From Cellulophaga fucicola (GTDB lineage Bacteria > Bacteroidota > Bacteroidia > Flavobacteriales > Flavobacteriaceae), in assembly GCF_900119145.1 (NCBI RefSeq), contig NZ_FPIY01000002.1, positions 248,001 to 312,000 on the forward strand: 64,000 nucleotides of DNA, given 5' to 3'. Below, piece after piece: positions 36,622-46,177 of the stretch. The notes beneath the pieces were generated by a model, which was not told where the DNA came from, did not search any database, and worked only from the letters and a program-made list of their open reading frames with translations. Numbering within the stretch: position 1 is the first letter of the stretch; the number at the start of each line of letters is the position of its first letter. The position numbers and the translations under genes are program-made.

Positions 36622-37238
36622 TACTTCTGAATAGTTACGTAAGCGTTTTTATGACCAGGAACACAACCTTTTACTACTAAAAGATTTTTTTCTGGAACTA
36701 CTTTATAAACTCTAAGGTTTTGAACAGTGACTCTTTCACCACCCATTCTACCTGCCATCTTCATACCTTTAAAAACTCTTGCAGGATAAGAAGCAGCACC
36801 AATAGAACCCGGAGCTCTTAATCTATTATGCTGACCATGCGTAGCCTGACCAACACCAGCAAAGCCGTGTCTTTTTACCACACCTTGAAAACCTTTACCT
36901 TTAGACGTACCAGCTACATCTACAAATTCACCTTCTTTAAACTGATCTACACCTACTGTATCACCAAGTTTAAACTCACCATCAAAACCTTGAAATTCAA
37001 CGACTTTCTTTTTAGGAGAAGTACCTGCCTTTTTAAAATGACCCGTTTGAGCCTTATTAGCACGCTTTTCTGCCTTGTCATCGAAACCAAGTTGAAGAGC
37101 ACTATACCCATCAACTTCTTCAGTTCTGACTTGGGTAACAACACATGGCCCAGCTTCGATTACTGTACATGGAATATTCTTTCCATTTTCATCAAAGATG
37201 CTGGTCATGCCAATCTTTCTTCCAATTAACCCAGACAT
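36621..37238 (-). CDS. rplC: 50S ribosomal protein L3
   Basis: Early-assembly protein reaching toward the peptidyl transferase centre. The 205-residue product begins [20 protein letters not shown] and has the signature [20 protein letters not shown], then [14 protein letters not shown]. It is the first gene after an unusual 160-base spacer that contains an intrinsic-terminator-like element. Confidence 0.99.
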   Translation of the reverse strand: MSGLIGRKIGMTSIFDENGKNIPCTVIEAGPCVVTQVRTEEVDGYSALQLGFDDKAEKRANKAQTGHFKKAGTSPKKKVVEFQGFDGEFKLGDTVGVDQFKEGEFVDVAGTSKGKGFQGVVKRHGFAGVGQATHGQHNRLRAPGSIGAASYPARVFKGMKMAGRMGGERVTVQNLRVYKVVPEKNLLVVKGCVPGHKNAYVTIQK

Positions 37239-37398
37239 ATTTATTAATTATTAATTATTAATTACTTATTTGTTATTTCACTTTATGACAAAAAAACAGG
37301 GTCAAAAATAACTCAACCCTGAATTTATTTTTTCCGTCTTTCCCTCGCGAAACGCTCAGGACATGTCATCTACTCCACACAGGAGCAGACAGAGATAC
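37239..37398 (-). promoter_or_regulatory. Structured rpsJ-rplC spacer with attenuator-like hairpin
   Basis: Read as minus-strand RNA, the spacer holds three candidate helices in order: a 7-bp stem CUGCUCC/GGAGUAG with a five-base loop just after the rpsJ stop; a stem pairing CCU/AGG and GCG/CGC; and a terminator-like stem CAGGGU/ACCCUG (37316-37321 with 37297-37302) that can extend inward through wobble pairs and is followed by seven U. The last lies about 58 bases before rplC. It would lower or regulate read-through from the str genes into the S10 genes. No strong internal promoter was seen. Confidence 0.55.
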
Positions 37399-37704
37399 TT
37401 AAACCTTAATCTCTACTTCTACACCACTTGGCAACTCTAATTTCATTAGAGCATCAATAGTCTTCGAAGAAGAACTGTAAATATCAAGTAATCTTTTATA
37501 AGAACTTAACTGAAACTGCTCTCTAGATTTTTTATTTACGTGCGGAGAACGCAATACTGTAAATATTTTCTTGTGAGTAGGTAACGGAATTGGTCCTGTA
37601 ATTACCGCTCCAGTAGTCTTAACAGTCTTAACAATCTTCTCAGCAGATTTATCCACTAAATTATGATCGTAAGATTTTAATTTTATTCTAATTTTTTGAC
37701 TCAT
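37399..37704 (-). CDS. rpsJ: 30S ribosomal protein S10
   Basis: Small-subunit head protein, also the NusB partner in antitermination. The 101-residue product starts [20 protein letters not shown] and has the signature [20 protein letters not shown]. It follows fusA by 10 bases with no tuf gene between them, and is separated from rplC by a structured spacer. Confidence 0.99.
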   Translation of the reverse strand: MSQKIRIKLKSYDHNLVDKSAEKIVKTVKTTGAVITGPIPLPTHKKIFTVLRSPHVNKKSREQFQLSSYKRLLDIYSSSSKTIDALMKLELPSGVEVEIKV

Positions 37705-37714
37705 TTTCGTTAAT

Positions 37715-39847
37715 TTAAGAGGTTGCTCCTTTTGCTGACTTAATTACTTCTTCAGATATATTAGATGGAGTTTCTGCATAGTGAGAAAATTCCATTGTAG
37801 ATGTTGCTCTACCAGAAGACAATGTTCTTAATGATGTAACATACCCAAACATTTCTGATAAAGGAACTTCACCCTTAACAACCTTAGCGCCAGCTCTATC
37901 ATCCATACTACTGATAACACCCCTTCTTCTATTAAGGTCACCCACTATATCACCCATATTTTCCTCTGGAGTTAATACCTCCATTTTCATTATAGGCTCC
38001 ATTATTACAGCTCCAGCAGCCTTACCAGCAGCTTTATAACCCATTTTTGCAGCTAACTCAAAAGATAATGCATCAGAATCCACAGGGTGAAAAGATCCAT
38101 CCTTAAGAACCACTTTCATTGTGTCCATTTCATAACCTGCCAAAGGACCATTCTTCATAGCAATATCAAATCCTTTCTGAACAGCTGGTATAAATTCTTT
38201 TGGAATACGACCACCTTTAATTTCATCAACAAACTGAAGACCTTCTCCTTCGAAATCAGAATCCGCAGGACCCATCTCAAATACAATATCTCCAAATTTA
38301 CCACGACCACCAGATTGCTTCTTATAAGTTTCTCTGTGAGATGCAGTTTTCGTTAATGCTTCTTTATATTCAACTTGAGGCTCACCTTCGTTAACTTCAA
38401 CTTTAAATTCTCTTCTTAAACGATCCACAATAATATCTAAGTGAAGCTCACCCATTCCAGAAATAATAGTCTGCCCTGAAGCTTCATCTGTTTTTACCTG
38501 GAAAGTTGGATCTTCTTCAGCTAATTTAGCCAAAGCCATACCTAACTTATCTACATCCGCTTTAGTTTTAGGCTCTACCGCAATACCAATTACCGGATCA
38601 GGGAAGTCCATACTCTCTAAAACAATAGGATGTTTTTCATCAGACATAGTATCACCTGTCTTAATATCCTTAAAACCTACCGCAGCTCCAATATCACCTG
38701 CTTCGATATAATCGATAGCATTTTGCTTATTAGAATGCATTTGATAAATACGAGAAATACGCTCTTTTTTACCAGATCTATTATTTAATATATAAGAACC
38801 AGCATCTAAACGACCTGAATATGTTCTAAAAAATGCCAAACGACCTACAAATGGATCAGTTGCAATCTTAAATGCTAATGCAGCAAATGGCTCCTTTACA
38901 TCCGGCTTACGAGTTTCCTCTTCACCTGAATCAGGATTTACACCTACAATATCATCCTTATCCACTGGAGAAGGTAAATACCTACAAACAGCATCTAATA
39001 AAAACTGAACTCCTTTATTCTTAAAAGAAGAACCACAGATCATTGGTATAATAGCACGATCCATAACAGCAGCTCTTAATGCAGCATGCACTTCGTCCTC
39101 CGTAATAGAATCTTCATCCTCAAAGAATTTCTCCATAAGGTTTTCATCATACTCAGCAACAGCCTCAATCAATGCAGCTCTATACTCACGTACTTCAGCT
39201 TTCATCTCTTCAGGAATATCAACAACATCAAAAGTAGCACCAAAGCCCTCTTCATGCCATACAATAGCTCTGTTCTTCGCCAAATCAACTATACCTCTAA
39301 AATCAGCCTCATCACCTATTGGCAATACAATTGGAACTGCATTAGAACCCAGCATAGTTTTAACCTGCTTACAAACCATTAAAAAGTTTGATCCTTGACG
39401 GTCCATTTTATTAACAAAACCAATACGAGGTACCTTATAATTATCAGCTAATCTCCAGTTAGTTTCTGACTGAGGCTCAACACCATCAACAGCACTAAAT
39501 AAGAAAACCAAACCATCTAAAACACGTAAAGATCTATTTACCTCTACAGTAAAATCCACGTGACCTGGAGTATCTATAATATTAAAATGATATCCCTTTG
39601 CATCTTCTGTAGGCTGACCGTTTTCCATTGGAAACTGCCAAGTACAAGTTGTTGCTGCAGAAGTAATTGTAATACCTCTCTCCTGCTCTTGCTCCATCCA
39701 GTCCATAGTAGCAGCACCATCATGCACTTCTCCTATTTTATGACTAACACCCGTATAAAACAAAATACGCTCTGTCGTTGTTGTTTTACCAGCATCAATG
39801 TGCGCAGCAATACCAATATTTCTTGTATATCTTAAATCTCTACTCAT
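37715..39847 (-). CDS. fusA: Translation elongation factor G
   Basis: GTPase that drives translocation. The 710-residue protein shows G1 [15 protein letters not shown], the switch region [17 protein letters not shown] and NKMDRQG in domain I, followed by domains II-V with the FKDIKTGDT and [18 protein letters not shown] motifs. It is 2 bases after rpsG. Sequence features are those of canonical EF-G, not the EF-G2 or tetracycline-protection paralogues. Confidence 0.99.
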   Translation of the reverse strand: MSRDLRYTRNIGIAAHIDAGKTTTTERILFYTGVSHKIGEVHDGAATMDWMEQEQERGITITSAATTCTWQFPMENGQPTEDAKGYHFNIIDTPGHVDFTVEVNRSLRVLDGLVFLFSAVDGVEPQSETNWRLADNYKVPRIGFVNKMDRQGSNFLMVCKQVKTMLGSNAVPIVLPIGDEADFRGIVDLAKNRAIVWHEEGFGATFDVVDIPEEMKAEVREYRAALIEAVAEYDENLMEKFFEDEDSITEDEVHAALRAAVMDRAIIPMICGSSFKNKGVQFLLDAVCRYLPSPVDKDDIVGVNPDSGEEETRKPDVKEPFAALAFKIATDPFVGRLAFFRTYSGRLDAGSYILNNRSGKKERISRIYQMHSNKQNAIDYIEAGDIGAAVGFKDIKTGDTMSDEKHPIVLESMDFPDPVIGIAVEPKTKADVDKLGMALAKLAEEDPTFQVKTDEASGQTIISGMGELHLDIIVDRLRREFKVEVNEGEPQVEYKEALTKTASHRETYKKQSGGRGKFGDIVFEMGPADSDFEGEGLQFVDEIKGGRIPKEFIPAVQKGFDIAMKNGPLAGYEMDTMKVVLKDGSFHPVDSDALSFELAAKMGYKAAGKAAGAVIMEPIMKMEVLTPEENMGDIVGDLNRRRGVISSMDDRAGAKVVKGEVPLSEMFGYVTSLRTLSSGRATSTMEFSHYAETPSNISEEVIKSAKGATS

Positions 39848-39849
39848 AT

Positions 39850-40326
39850 CTAGAATCTAAAATGTGAGAATGCTTTATTCGCTTCAGCCATCTTGTGAGT
39901 ATCAACTCTCTTCTTAACCGCAGCACCTTCTTCTTTAGCCGCAGCTAAAACTTCAGCAGCCAATTTCTGAGCCATTGATTTTTCATTTCTCTTACGAGAA
40001 TAACTAATCAACCACTTCATAGCAGTAGAAATTTTACGATCCGGTCTAATTTGCATTGGAATCTGAAAAGTAGCTCCACCAACTCTCCTACTACGCACTT
40101 CTACGTGAGGCATAACATTAGATAATGCTTCTTTCCATAATTCTAAAGCTGACTTCTCCTCATCAGTATTTTTTTCTTCCACAATTGCAATTGCATCATA
40201 GAAAACCTTAAAGGCAACAGATTTTTTACCATCCCACATCATCATATTAACGAAACGTGTCACTAATTGATCATTAAATTTTGGATCTGGTAAAAGAGGC
40301 CTTTTTTTCGCCTGTTTTTTTCTCAT
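39850..40326 (-). CDS. rpsG: 30S ribosomal protein S7
   Basis: Nucleates assembly of the head of the small subunit; represses the str operon in E. coli. The 158-residue product begins with a short basic lead [17 protein letters not shown] and has the family signature [20 protein letters not shown] and later [18 protein letters not shown]. It lies 26 bases after rpsL. Confidence 0.99.
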   Translation of the reverse strand: MRKKQAKKRPLLPDPKFNDQLVTRFVNMMMWDGKKSVAFKVFYDAIAIVEEKNTDEEKSALELWKEALSNVMPHVEVRSRRVGGATFQIPMQIRPDRKISTAMKWLISYSRKRNEKSMAQKLAAEVLAAAKEEGAAVKKRVDTHKMAEANKAFSHFRF

Positions 40327-40352
40327 TTCTTCTCTTTGTAAGTGTTAGTTAA

Positions 40353-40727
40353 TTACTTCTTAGGGCGTTTTGCTCCATACTTAGATCTACGCTGAGTTCT
40401 CCCAGCAACGCCTGCCGTATCTAAAGCACCTCTAACGATGTGGTACCTAACACCTGGTAAATCCTTTACTCTTCCGCCTCTTACTAATACTATCGAGTGC
40501 TCTTGTAAATTGTGACCCTCTCCTGGGATGTAAGCATTTACTTCTTTTCCATTTGTTAACCTAACTCTTGCTACTTTACGCATTGCAGAGTTTGGTTTCT
40601 TTGGAGTAGTTGTGTAAACACGTGTACAAACCCCTCTTCTTTGAGGACACGAATCCAAAGCAGCCGATTTACTCTTCTTAGTAATTGAGACCCTTCCTTT
40701 TCGTACTAATTGTGAAATTGTTGGCAT
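40353..40727 (-). CDS. rpsL: 30S ribosomal protein S12
   Basis: First gene of the ribosomal superoperon; S12 sits at the decoding centre. The 124-residue product has [19 protein letters not shown] and [17 protein letters not shown], in which the lysines altered in classic streptomycin resistance appear unchanged. It has a strong promoter about 47 bases upstream and a short leader with a small hairpin. Confidence 0.99.
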   Translation of the reverse strand: MPTISQLVRKGRVSITKKSKSAALDSCPQRRGVCTRVYTTTPKKPNSAMRKVARVRLTNGKEVNAYIPGEGHNLQEHSIVLVRGGRVKDLPGVRYHIVRGALDTAGVAGRTQRRSKYGAKRPKK

Positions 40728-40755
40728 ACTATATTTATATGTATATAAATTTTTT

Positions 40756-40770
40756 CCCTTCTTTTAAGGG
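40756..40770 (-). other. Small hairpin in the rpsL leader
   Basis: CCCTT and AAGGG form a 5-bp stem with a five-base loop just downstream of the predicted transcription start of the ribosomal operon. It could stabilise the message; no ligand is implied. Confidence 0.4.
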
Positions 40771-40773
40771 CCG

Positions 40774-40804
40774 CAAATGTAGTAATTATTTATTAAACTT
40801 CAAA
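40774..40804 (-). promoter_or_regulatory. Promoter of the ribosomal superoperon
   Basis: On the minus strand: TTTG (40801-40804), exactly 19 bases, then TACATTTG (40774-40781). This is a full match to the Bacteroidota housekeeping promoter (TTTG-N19-TAnnTTTG). Transcription should begin near 40767, some 40 bases before the rpsL ATG. Confidence 0.9.
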
Positions 40805-40995
40805 TAGTTACACATTAATTTTCTCTTTTTATATAAATCTACAAATTAAAAGCAAAAAAAATGCAGTGCATTTTTTTTTAACATTCACTTAAAAATACCA
40901 ATTATTAAGTATAAAGTAACACTTGTTAACCTTAGTATTTTCAATTGATACTTAAAATAATACCTTTATTATTTTTTTAATTAACATTATTTTTT

Positions 40996-41003
40996 GATTT
41001 TTG
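40996..41003 (+). promoter_or_regulatory. Promoter of the first susCD pair
   Basis: GATTTTTG as -7 box with TTTT at 40973-40976, 19 bases upstream. It is followed by a leader containing CGACTAATTCAAAT that also occurs before the second susC, so the two promoters are clearly related. Confidence 0.65.
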
Positions 41004-41031
41004 GCAGCGACTAATTCAAATTTTAAAAAAA

Positions 41032-44000
41032 ATGAAAACAAAACAAAGAGGAATCTTAACGCTACTCCTAGCGTTTATTGTGCACTTAACATTTGCACAA
41101 CAAAAAACGATTTCTGGTACAGTTACCGATCAAGACGGTATACCGTTACCAGGAGTAAACATCCTTGTTAAAGGAACAACTAACGGTACTCAGACAGACT
41201 TTGACGGGAAATATGCCATTTCAGCAGCAAGCGGTCAAGTACTTTTATTTACCTATTTAGGTCAAACACAAACTTCACGCAATGTTAGCAGCCAAAATGT
41301 TATTAACGTACAAATGCAAGAAGATGCAGAAGCTCTAGAAGAGGTAATTGTTACCGGACTTGGTATAAGTAAAAAAGAGAAGGCAATTGGCTATGCTGTT
41401 CAAAAAGTAACTGGAGAGAGTATTGACAACGCTAAAGAAGTCAACATTGTAAACTCATTACAAGGTAAAGTGGCCGGTGTACAAATACAAGGCAGCTCCT
41501 CAACACTTGGCGGGTCCTCAAGAATAACTATTAGAGGTTCAAACTCTTTCTTAGGAAACAACCAACCATTATTTGTTATTGACGGGGTTCCTGTTAGCAA
41601 CCAAAGTTACTCCGACTCTGGACAAGAGAGAGGTTTTGGTGGAGGTAATTATGATTATGGTAACTCTGCATCAGATATAGACCCTTCTAGCATTAAGACT
41701 ATGTCCGTACTTAAAGGTGCTGCAGCAACATCAATATATGGATCTAGAGGTGCAAACGGTGTAATTTTAATTACAACAAAAAATGGATCAGAAAAAAAAG
41801 GTCTTGGAATAACTTTTGACAGTAGTATTACAATTGACGAAGTTAGAAACTTAATCCCTCACCAAAGAATGTACGGTGGCGGATCATCATATCCTACTAC
41901 TAGTGGTTTTAATGAATTTACTCAAGACGGTGTTGCTTACCTAGCTCCTAACTATGGCAAAGATGGTTCCTGGGGACCGAAATTTGATTCAAATGTAAAT
42001 GTAAGACATTGGGATTCTTGGGATCCAGGTGCAAGTAATTACAAAGAAACTAGACCATGGGTTGCTCCGGATAATACTTATGAATCATTTTTTAACTCTG
42101 GTATTACTTTAATGAACAGTGTTTCTTTAAGTGGAGCTAACGATAAAGGTTCTTTTAGATTAGGATATTCTAATGTAGATCAAACTGGTACCACTCCTAA
42201 TGGTGCATTACAGAGAAATACAGTAAACATAAACACTACTTATAATTTAACTGATAAATTAAAAGCAGGGTTAACAATGAGTTACATCAAAACTGATGCA
42301 CAAAACAGAAACATTACAGGTTATAGTAATGGTAACCCACTACAGGGTTTTACTCAATGGTGGCAAACTCAATTAGATGTTAAAAGATTACAGAATCAAC
42401 AAAACACTTCAGAAGGTAACCAATACACATGGAACCCAAAAGGTATTATTACAGATGCTTCTGGAAACTTAACATCTTTTGATCCTAATCCAAATTATTT
42501 TGATAATCCATCTTGGGTTAGAAATAACTTTACGCAAGAAGATACTAGGAATAGAGTTTTTGGAAACGCCAACTTTAGTTACGCAATAAATAAAAACTTA
42601 AGTTTGTCTTCTCAATTTGGAACAGACATATCTCAATTTAGTCTAATGGAAGGAATTCCTTTTAGATCAGTAGATCAATCTAAATATGTTGAAACGGAAA
42701 GAAAGTTTCAAGAAAATAACTTTGAAGTTAGATTAAACTACCAAAAAGATTTTTCTGAAAACTTTACTTTTAGCGGTATCTTAGGAGCTAACAGAATGAG
42801 ACAATTTACTAAAAGGATTACTGCTGCCACATCAGGAGGTTTAGTTGTGGATGGCTTTTACAATATTAGTAACTCTAGTGCAGCTGCAAATACTGATACA
42901 TTTGAAGCTAACAAAGGTATTAACAGTATATTTGGATCTACTTCTTTTGGGTTTAAAGATATGTTATTCTTAGATTTATCTGCTAGAAATGATTGGTCTT
43001 CAACATTACCAAAGAAGAATAACAGCTATTTTTATCCAGCAGCTTCTTTAAGTTTTGCTTTATCTGAATTAGACTTCATCAAAGGAAGTAATGTGGTAAA
43101 CTTTGTTAAACTTAGAGCTAGTATAGCACAAGCTGGTAATGATGCTGACGCATACAGATTATCAGATGTTTACTCTCCAATAACACCTAACTTTGGAAGT
43201 TTTCCTATGTACAATGTACCTAATTCACAACAAAACCCTGATCTAGTTAATGAGCTAACTACTGAAACAGAATTTGGTATTTTGGTTAAGTTATTTAACA
43301 GTAGGCTAAGCATTGATGCTTCTTACTATGATAGATTAACAGAAGATCAAATATTTAATGTACCAACATCTTCTTCTATTGGTTATACTTCTAAATTGTT
43401 AAATGCAGGTAGTATGAAAAACTCTGGTTTTGAATTTCAAATTAGTGGTACTCCAATACAAACTAAAAACTTTAGGTGGGATATTGGTTTAAACCTTACA
43501 CAACAGAAAAACGAAGTTGTTGAGTTGTTAAAAGATGAGAATGGTGAAACATTAGTAGAGAGTATTAATATGGGTGGAACTTGGGCTGCCGATTTAAGAA
43601 TACAAGAAGGTAAACCTTATATGGCTCTTTATGGTCAAGATTATATCTACGCTGATAACGGAAGTAAAGTTGTTGGTGATGATGGAGCTTACCTATTTAC
43701 AGATGATAGAGTCTATTTAGGCTCTGCAATTGCTGACTGGGTTGGTGGTATTAGCACATCTTTTACTTATAAAAACTTTACATTATCTGGTTTAATAGAT
43801 TTCCAAGAAGGCGGAATTATTCACTCTTCTTCATTACAATGGGCTAAATACTCAGGTATGTCTCCAGAAACTGTAGCATTCAATGGAGAAAGCGACACAA
43901 GAGCTAATGGCATGATTTTACCAGGTGTAACAACAACAGGTGCTGAGAATACAACTAGAATAGACCCTCAAACTTACTACCAGACATACTGGAATAGAGC

Positions 44001-44262
44001 TGCGCCAAATGTATATGATGCTAGCTTTATTAAATTTAGAGACTTAAGATTAAGTTACTCATTACCTGCTAAAATATTAAAAGACATCCCTTTTACAAGT
44101 GTTAATCTTAGTGTTTTTGGTAGAAACTTAGCTATCATCTCTGCAGATGTACCGTACATTGACCCACAAGTTATAACAGGCTCTGGAAATGTACAAGGAT
44201 TGGAGAACGCGCAAGTACCTCCAACTAGATCATTTGGTGTTAATTTATCTGCTAAATTTTAA
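41032..44262 (+). CDS. SusC/RagA-type TonB-linked outer-membrane protein (pair 1)
   Basis: A 1076-residue outer-membrane transporter. Signal peptide 1-22, carboxypeptidase-regulatory-like domain about 25-100 (ISGTVTDQDGIPLPGVNILV), a TonB-box-like EVIVTGLGI (about 104-112), plug to about 250 (ITIRGSNS, VLKGAAATSIYGSRGANGVI) and a long beta barrel ending in FGVNLSAKF. It would import a glycan or peptide fragment captured by the SusD partner encoded 10 bases downstream. No glycoside hydrolase or protease is adjacent, so the substrate cannot be assigned. Confidence 0.95.
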   Translation: MKTKQRGILTLLLAFIVHLTFAQQKTISGTVTDQDGIPLPGVNILVKGTTNGTQTDFDGKYAISAASGQVLLFTYLGQTQTSRNVSSQNVINVQMQEDAEALEEVIVTGLGISKKEKAIGYAVQKVTGESIDNAKEVNIVNSLQGKVAGVQIQGSSSTLGGSSRITIRGSNSFLGNNQPLFVIDGVPVSNQSYSDSGQERGFGGGNYDYGNSASDIDPSSIKTMSVLKGAAATSIYGSRGANGVILITTKNGSEKKGLGITFDSSITIDEVRNLIPHQRMYGGGSSYPTTSGFNEFTQDGVAYLAPNYGKDGSWGPKFDSNVNVRHWDSWDPGASNYKETRPWVAPDNTYESFFNSGITLMNSVSLSGANDKGSFRLGYSNVDQTGTTPNGALQRNTVNINTTYNLTDKLKAGLTMSYIKTDAQNRNITGYSNGNPLQGFTQWWQTQLDVKRLQNQQNTSEGNQYTWNPKGIITDASGNLTSFDPNPNYFDNPSWVRNNFTQEDTRNRVFGNANFSYAINKNLSLSSQFGTDISQFSLMEGIPFRSVDQSKYVETERKFQENNFEVRLNYQKDFSENFTFSGILGANRMRQFTKRITAATSGGLVVDGFYNISNSSAAANTDTFEANKGINSIFGSTSFGFKDMLFLDLSARNDWSSTLPKKNNSYFYPAASLSFALSELDFIKGSNVVNFVKLRASIAQAGNDADAYRLSDVYSPITPNFGSFPMYNVPNSQQNPDLVNELTTETEFGILVKLFNSRLSIDASYYDRLTEDQIFNVPTSSSIGYTSKLLNAGSMKNSGFEFQISGTPIQTKNFRWDIGLNLTQQKNEVVELLKDENGETLVESINMGGTWAADLRIQEGKPYMALYGQDYIYADNGSKVVGDDGAYLFTDDRVYLGSAIADWVGGISTSFTYKNFTLSGLIDFQEGGIIHSSSLQWAKYSGMSPETVAFNGESDTRANGMILPGVTTTGAENTTRIDPQTYYQTYWNRAAPNVYDASFIKFRDLRLSYSLPAKILKDIPFTSVNLSVFGRNLAIISADVPYIDPQVITGSGNVQGLENAQVPPTRSFGVNLSAKF

Positions 44263-44272
44263 ATTTAAAAAC

Positions 44273-45697
44273 ATGAAAAAAAATAAAATATTTACGTTAT
44301 TACTTTCTGCGACAATGTTCTGCGCATGTGATAATGGACTTGAAGAATTAAATATTGACCCGAACAATGCGGTTATAGTTAGCCCTTCTACCCTACTTAC
44401 TACTGCTGAATACACTTTTTACAACAGTTTAGCAGGCACAGGAATTAACGCTGGTTGGGGTATGTTAATGACTCAGCAATGGTCAGAAAATGAGTACACC
44501 GAAGACAGTAGGTACAATCAGACAATTACCGCTTTTGATGGTACATGGTCTGCTATGTACGCATCTGTACTAAAGGAATTAGATTCAGCTAAGGATTTAG
44601 TAGATTTACAGGATGTTTCTGATGAAATAAAAACTAACAAGAAAAACATATTAGACGTTATGTCTTCTCAGGTTTTTACTTTCTTATCTGATGGGTTTGG
44701 AGCTGTTCCTTATACAGAAGCTATTAATAGTGATTTTAATTTACCAACATATGATTCTCAAGAAACCATATACCTGGGTGTATTAGAATCTCTAGAGCAA
44801 GCAAGCAATACTTTTAACACAGGCTCACCTTCTTTTAATTCTGGTGATGTAGTTTATGGAGGTAACGTAGAAAATTGGATTAAATTAACTAATTCATTAA
44901 TGCTTAAATACGCTATTCGCTTATCTGATATAGACTTAGCAACGGCTACAAAATATGCAACTATTGCTTCTGCTAATTTAATATCTAGTAATGCTGAGAA
45001 TGCATTATTTACCTTTGACTCTGCTCCAGATAGATCAAATCCATTATGGAGAAATGTTAACATTAATAACAGAGATGACTATGCTGTTTCTGAATATTTA
45101 GTTACAACATTAACAGACTTAGGAGATCCTAGATTAGATGTTTATGCTAAGCCTGCATCAGCGGGAAGTATTGTTGGTATGCCTTACGGTTTAAGCGATA
45201 ATGACGCTACTATTTTGAAGCCAACTACATCTAGACCAAGTGATTTAGTGAGATCAGCAACTTCTTCACACTTAATTATGTCTTATAGTGAGGTTCAGTT
45301 TTTATTAGCTGAAGCATATCAAAGAGGTATTTTAACTGGAGATGCAGAAACTGCATATAATAATGCTGTAACAGCTTCAATGAATTACTGGGGAATTGAC
45401 GATGCGGCAGCTATCTCTGATTATTTAACTAATAATGCATATGATACAGCTAACTGGAAAGAATCAATTGGTATTCAAAAATGGGTTTCATTATACGTAA
45501 AAGGTTTTGAAGCTTGGAATGAGTGGAGAAGATTGGACTACCCTCAATTAAGTGCACCTGCAGCAGCATTTATTAACACTATTCCTGTACGTATGCCTTA
45601 CCCTTTATCCGAAACGACATCAAATTCAGCATCATTAAATGCAGTATCTTCTAATCCTGCAGATATGACAGAAAAAGTATGGTGGGATGTAAATTAA
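44273..45697 (+). CDS. SusD/RagB-family nutrient-binding lipoprotein (pair 1)
   Basis: A 474-residue surface lipoprotein that lids the SusC channel. Lipidation at Cys19 (FCAC, then DNG). The frame stays open 28 codons upstream within susC, but ATG 44273 gives the lipoprotein signal. Family marks: SYSEVQFLLAEAYQRG, a TPR-like helix, and WVSLYVKGFEAWNEWRRLDYP split over the C-terminal third, the pattern of the SusD-like_2 subfamily. A strong terminator follows. Confidence 0.94.
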   Translation: MKKNKIFTLLLSATMFCACDNGLEELNIDPNNAVIVSPSTLLTTAEYTFYNSLAGTGINAGWGMLMTQQWSENEYTEDSRYNQTITAFDGTWSAMYASVLKELDSAKDLVDLQDVSDEIKTNKKNILDVMSSQVFTFLSDGFGAVPYTEAINSDFNLPTYDSQETIYLGVLESLEQASNTFNTGSPSFNSGDVVYGGNVENWIKLTNSLMLKYAIRLSDIDLATATKYATIASANLISSNAENALFTFDSAPDRSNPLWRNVNINNRDDYAVSEYLVTTLTDLGDPRLDVYAKPASAGSIVGMPYGLSDNDATILKPTTSRPSDLVRSATSSHLIMSYSEVQFLLAEAYQRGILTGDAETAYNNAVTASMNYWGIDDAAAISDYLTNNAYDTANWKESIGIQKWVSLYVKGFEAWNEWRRLDYPQLSAPAAAFINTIPVRMPYPLSETTSNSASLNAVSSNPADMTEKVWWDVN

Positions 45698-45721
45698 AAA
45701 GCTTTTTATTATAAAGAAATT

Positions 45722-45754
45722 AAACCTGCAAATTTAAATTTGCAGGTTTTTTTT
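45722..45754 (+). terminator. Terminator of the first susCD pair
   Basis: Perfect palindrome AAACCTGCAAATTT and its complement (45722-45749), followed by T to 45754. Located 24 bases past the susD stop. Confidence 0.93.
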
Positions 45755-45865
45755 GCTTTATAACAAAATAAAAAAAAATAGCATATTCTTCTATTTTTAA
45801 CACAAAACAAGTAACCATTATACGTAAAACTTCATTTACATAAATTCTTAGTAACCTAAAAACAA

Positions 45866-45909
45866 AATGCATATACATATGTTAATTTTGACAACTACAT
45901 ATGTGCATT
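45866..45909. promoter_or_regulatory. Inverted repeat upstream of the second susC, possible operator
   Basis: Left arm AATGCA, TATA, CATATGT (to 45882) and right arm ACATATGTGCATT (45897-45909) are complementary if the TATA is bulged; 14 bases lie between. It is about 110 bases before the promoter, so it might bind a regulator. AT-rich chance is not excluded. Confidence 0.3.
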
Positions 45910-46018
45910 AATAATTAACTATATTAAACTATTAATAACCGTTTGCTACTTTTGATATTAATTCTTCAACAGAATTAGCTTTTTTCTCACATTTTTGTTA
46001 AAATAAATAGAAAATTAG

Positions 46019-46049
46019 TTTGCTTATTAACATAATTTTTTGACTTTTG
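46019..46049 (+). promoter_or_regulatory. Promoter of the second susCD pair
   Basis: TTTG (46019-46022), 19 bases, GACTTTTG (46042-46049): the Bacteroidota layout with one deviation in the first base of the -7 box. The leader after it matches that of the first pair (CGACTAATTCAAAT). Confidence 0.75.
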
Positions 46050-46177
46050 GTATCGACTAATTCAAATACTACAAAAAAATGAAAACAAAACAAAGAGGAA
46101 TCTTAACGCTACTGTTAGCGTTTATTGTGCATTTAACATTTGCACAACAAAAAACGATTTCTGGTATAGTTTCCGAT
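46036..46177 (+). repeat. Leader and 5' coding repeat shared with the first susC
   Basis: The leader plus first 30 or so codons closely match 40989-41130. The first 28 encoded residues are identical and most differences are synonymous. Homology then decays rapidly after about codon 70. Confidence 0.85.

Larger units (their letters stand above)
40728..41031. other. Divergent intergenic region, rpsL / first susC
   Basis: 304 bases without a gene. In order it holds the rpsL leader and promoter, a terminator-like hairpin at 40854-40878 (AAAAAAAATGC with GCATTTTTTTT, loop AGT), AT-rich sequence, and the promoter and leader of the first susC. I see no small ORF or RNA gene. Confidence 0.8.
45698..46078 (+). 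other. Intergenic region between the two susCD pairs
   Basis: 381 bases without a gene. It carries the first pair's terminator, a bulged inverted repeat at 45866-45909 (ATGCA..CATATGT against ACATATGTGCAT), a possible -7 box TACTTTTG at 45947-45954, and the promoter and leader of the second susC. No coding frame of note. Confidence 0.75.

Noticed and set aside
36828-37229. 133-residue plus-strand frame over rplC
   Set aside because: Antisense of a highly conserved ribosomal gene; the translation has no domain character.
37705-37714. Missing tuf gene as a deletion
   Set aside because: fusA-rpsJ without tuf is, from memory, the usual order in Bacteroidota, where tuf lies with the rpoBC cluster.
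44189-44272. Upstream extension of the first susD into susC
   Set aside because: It removes the lipoprotein signal from the N-terminus; ATG 44273 restores a normal signal and lipobox.
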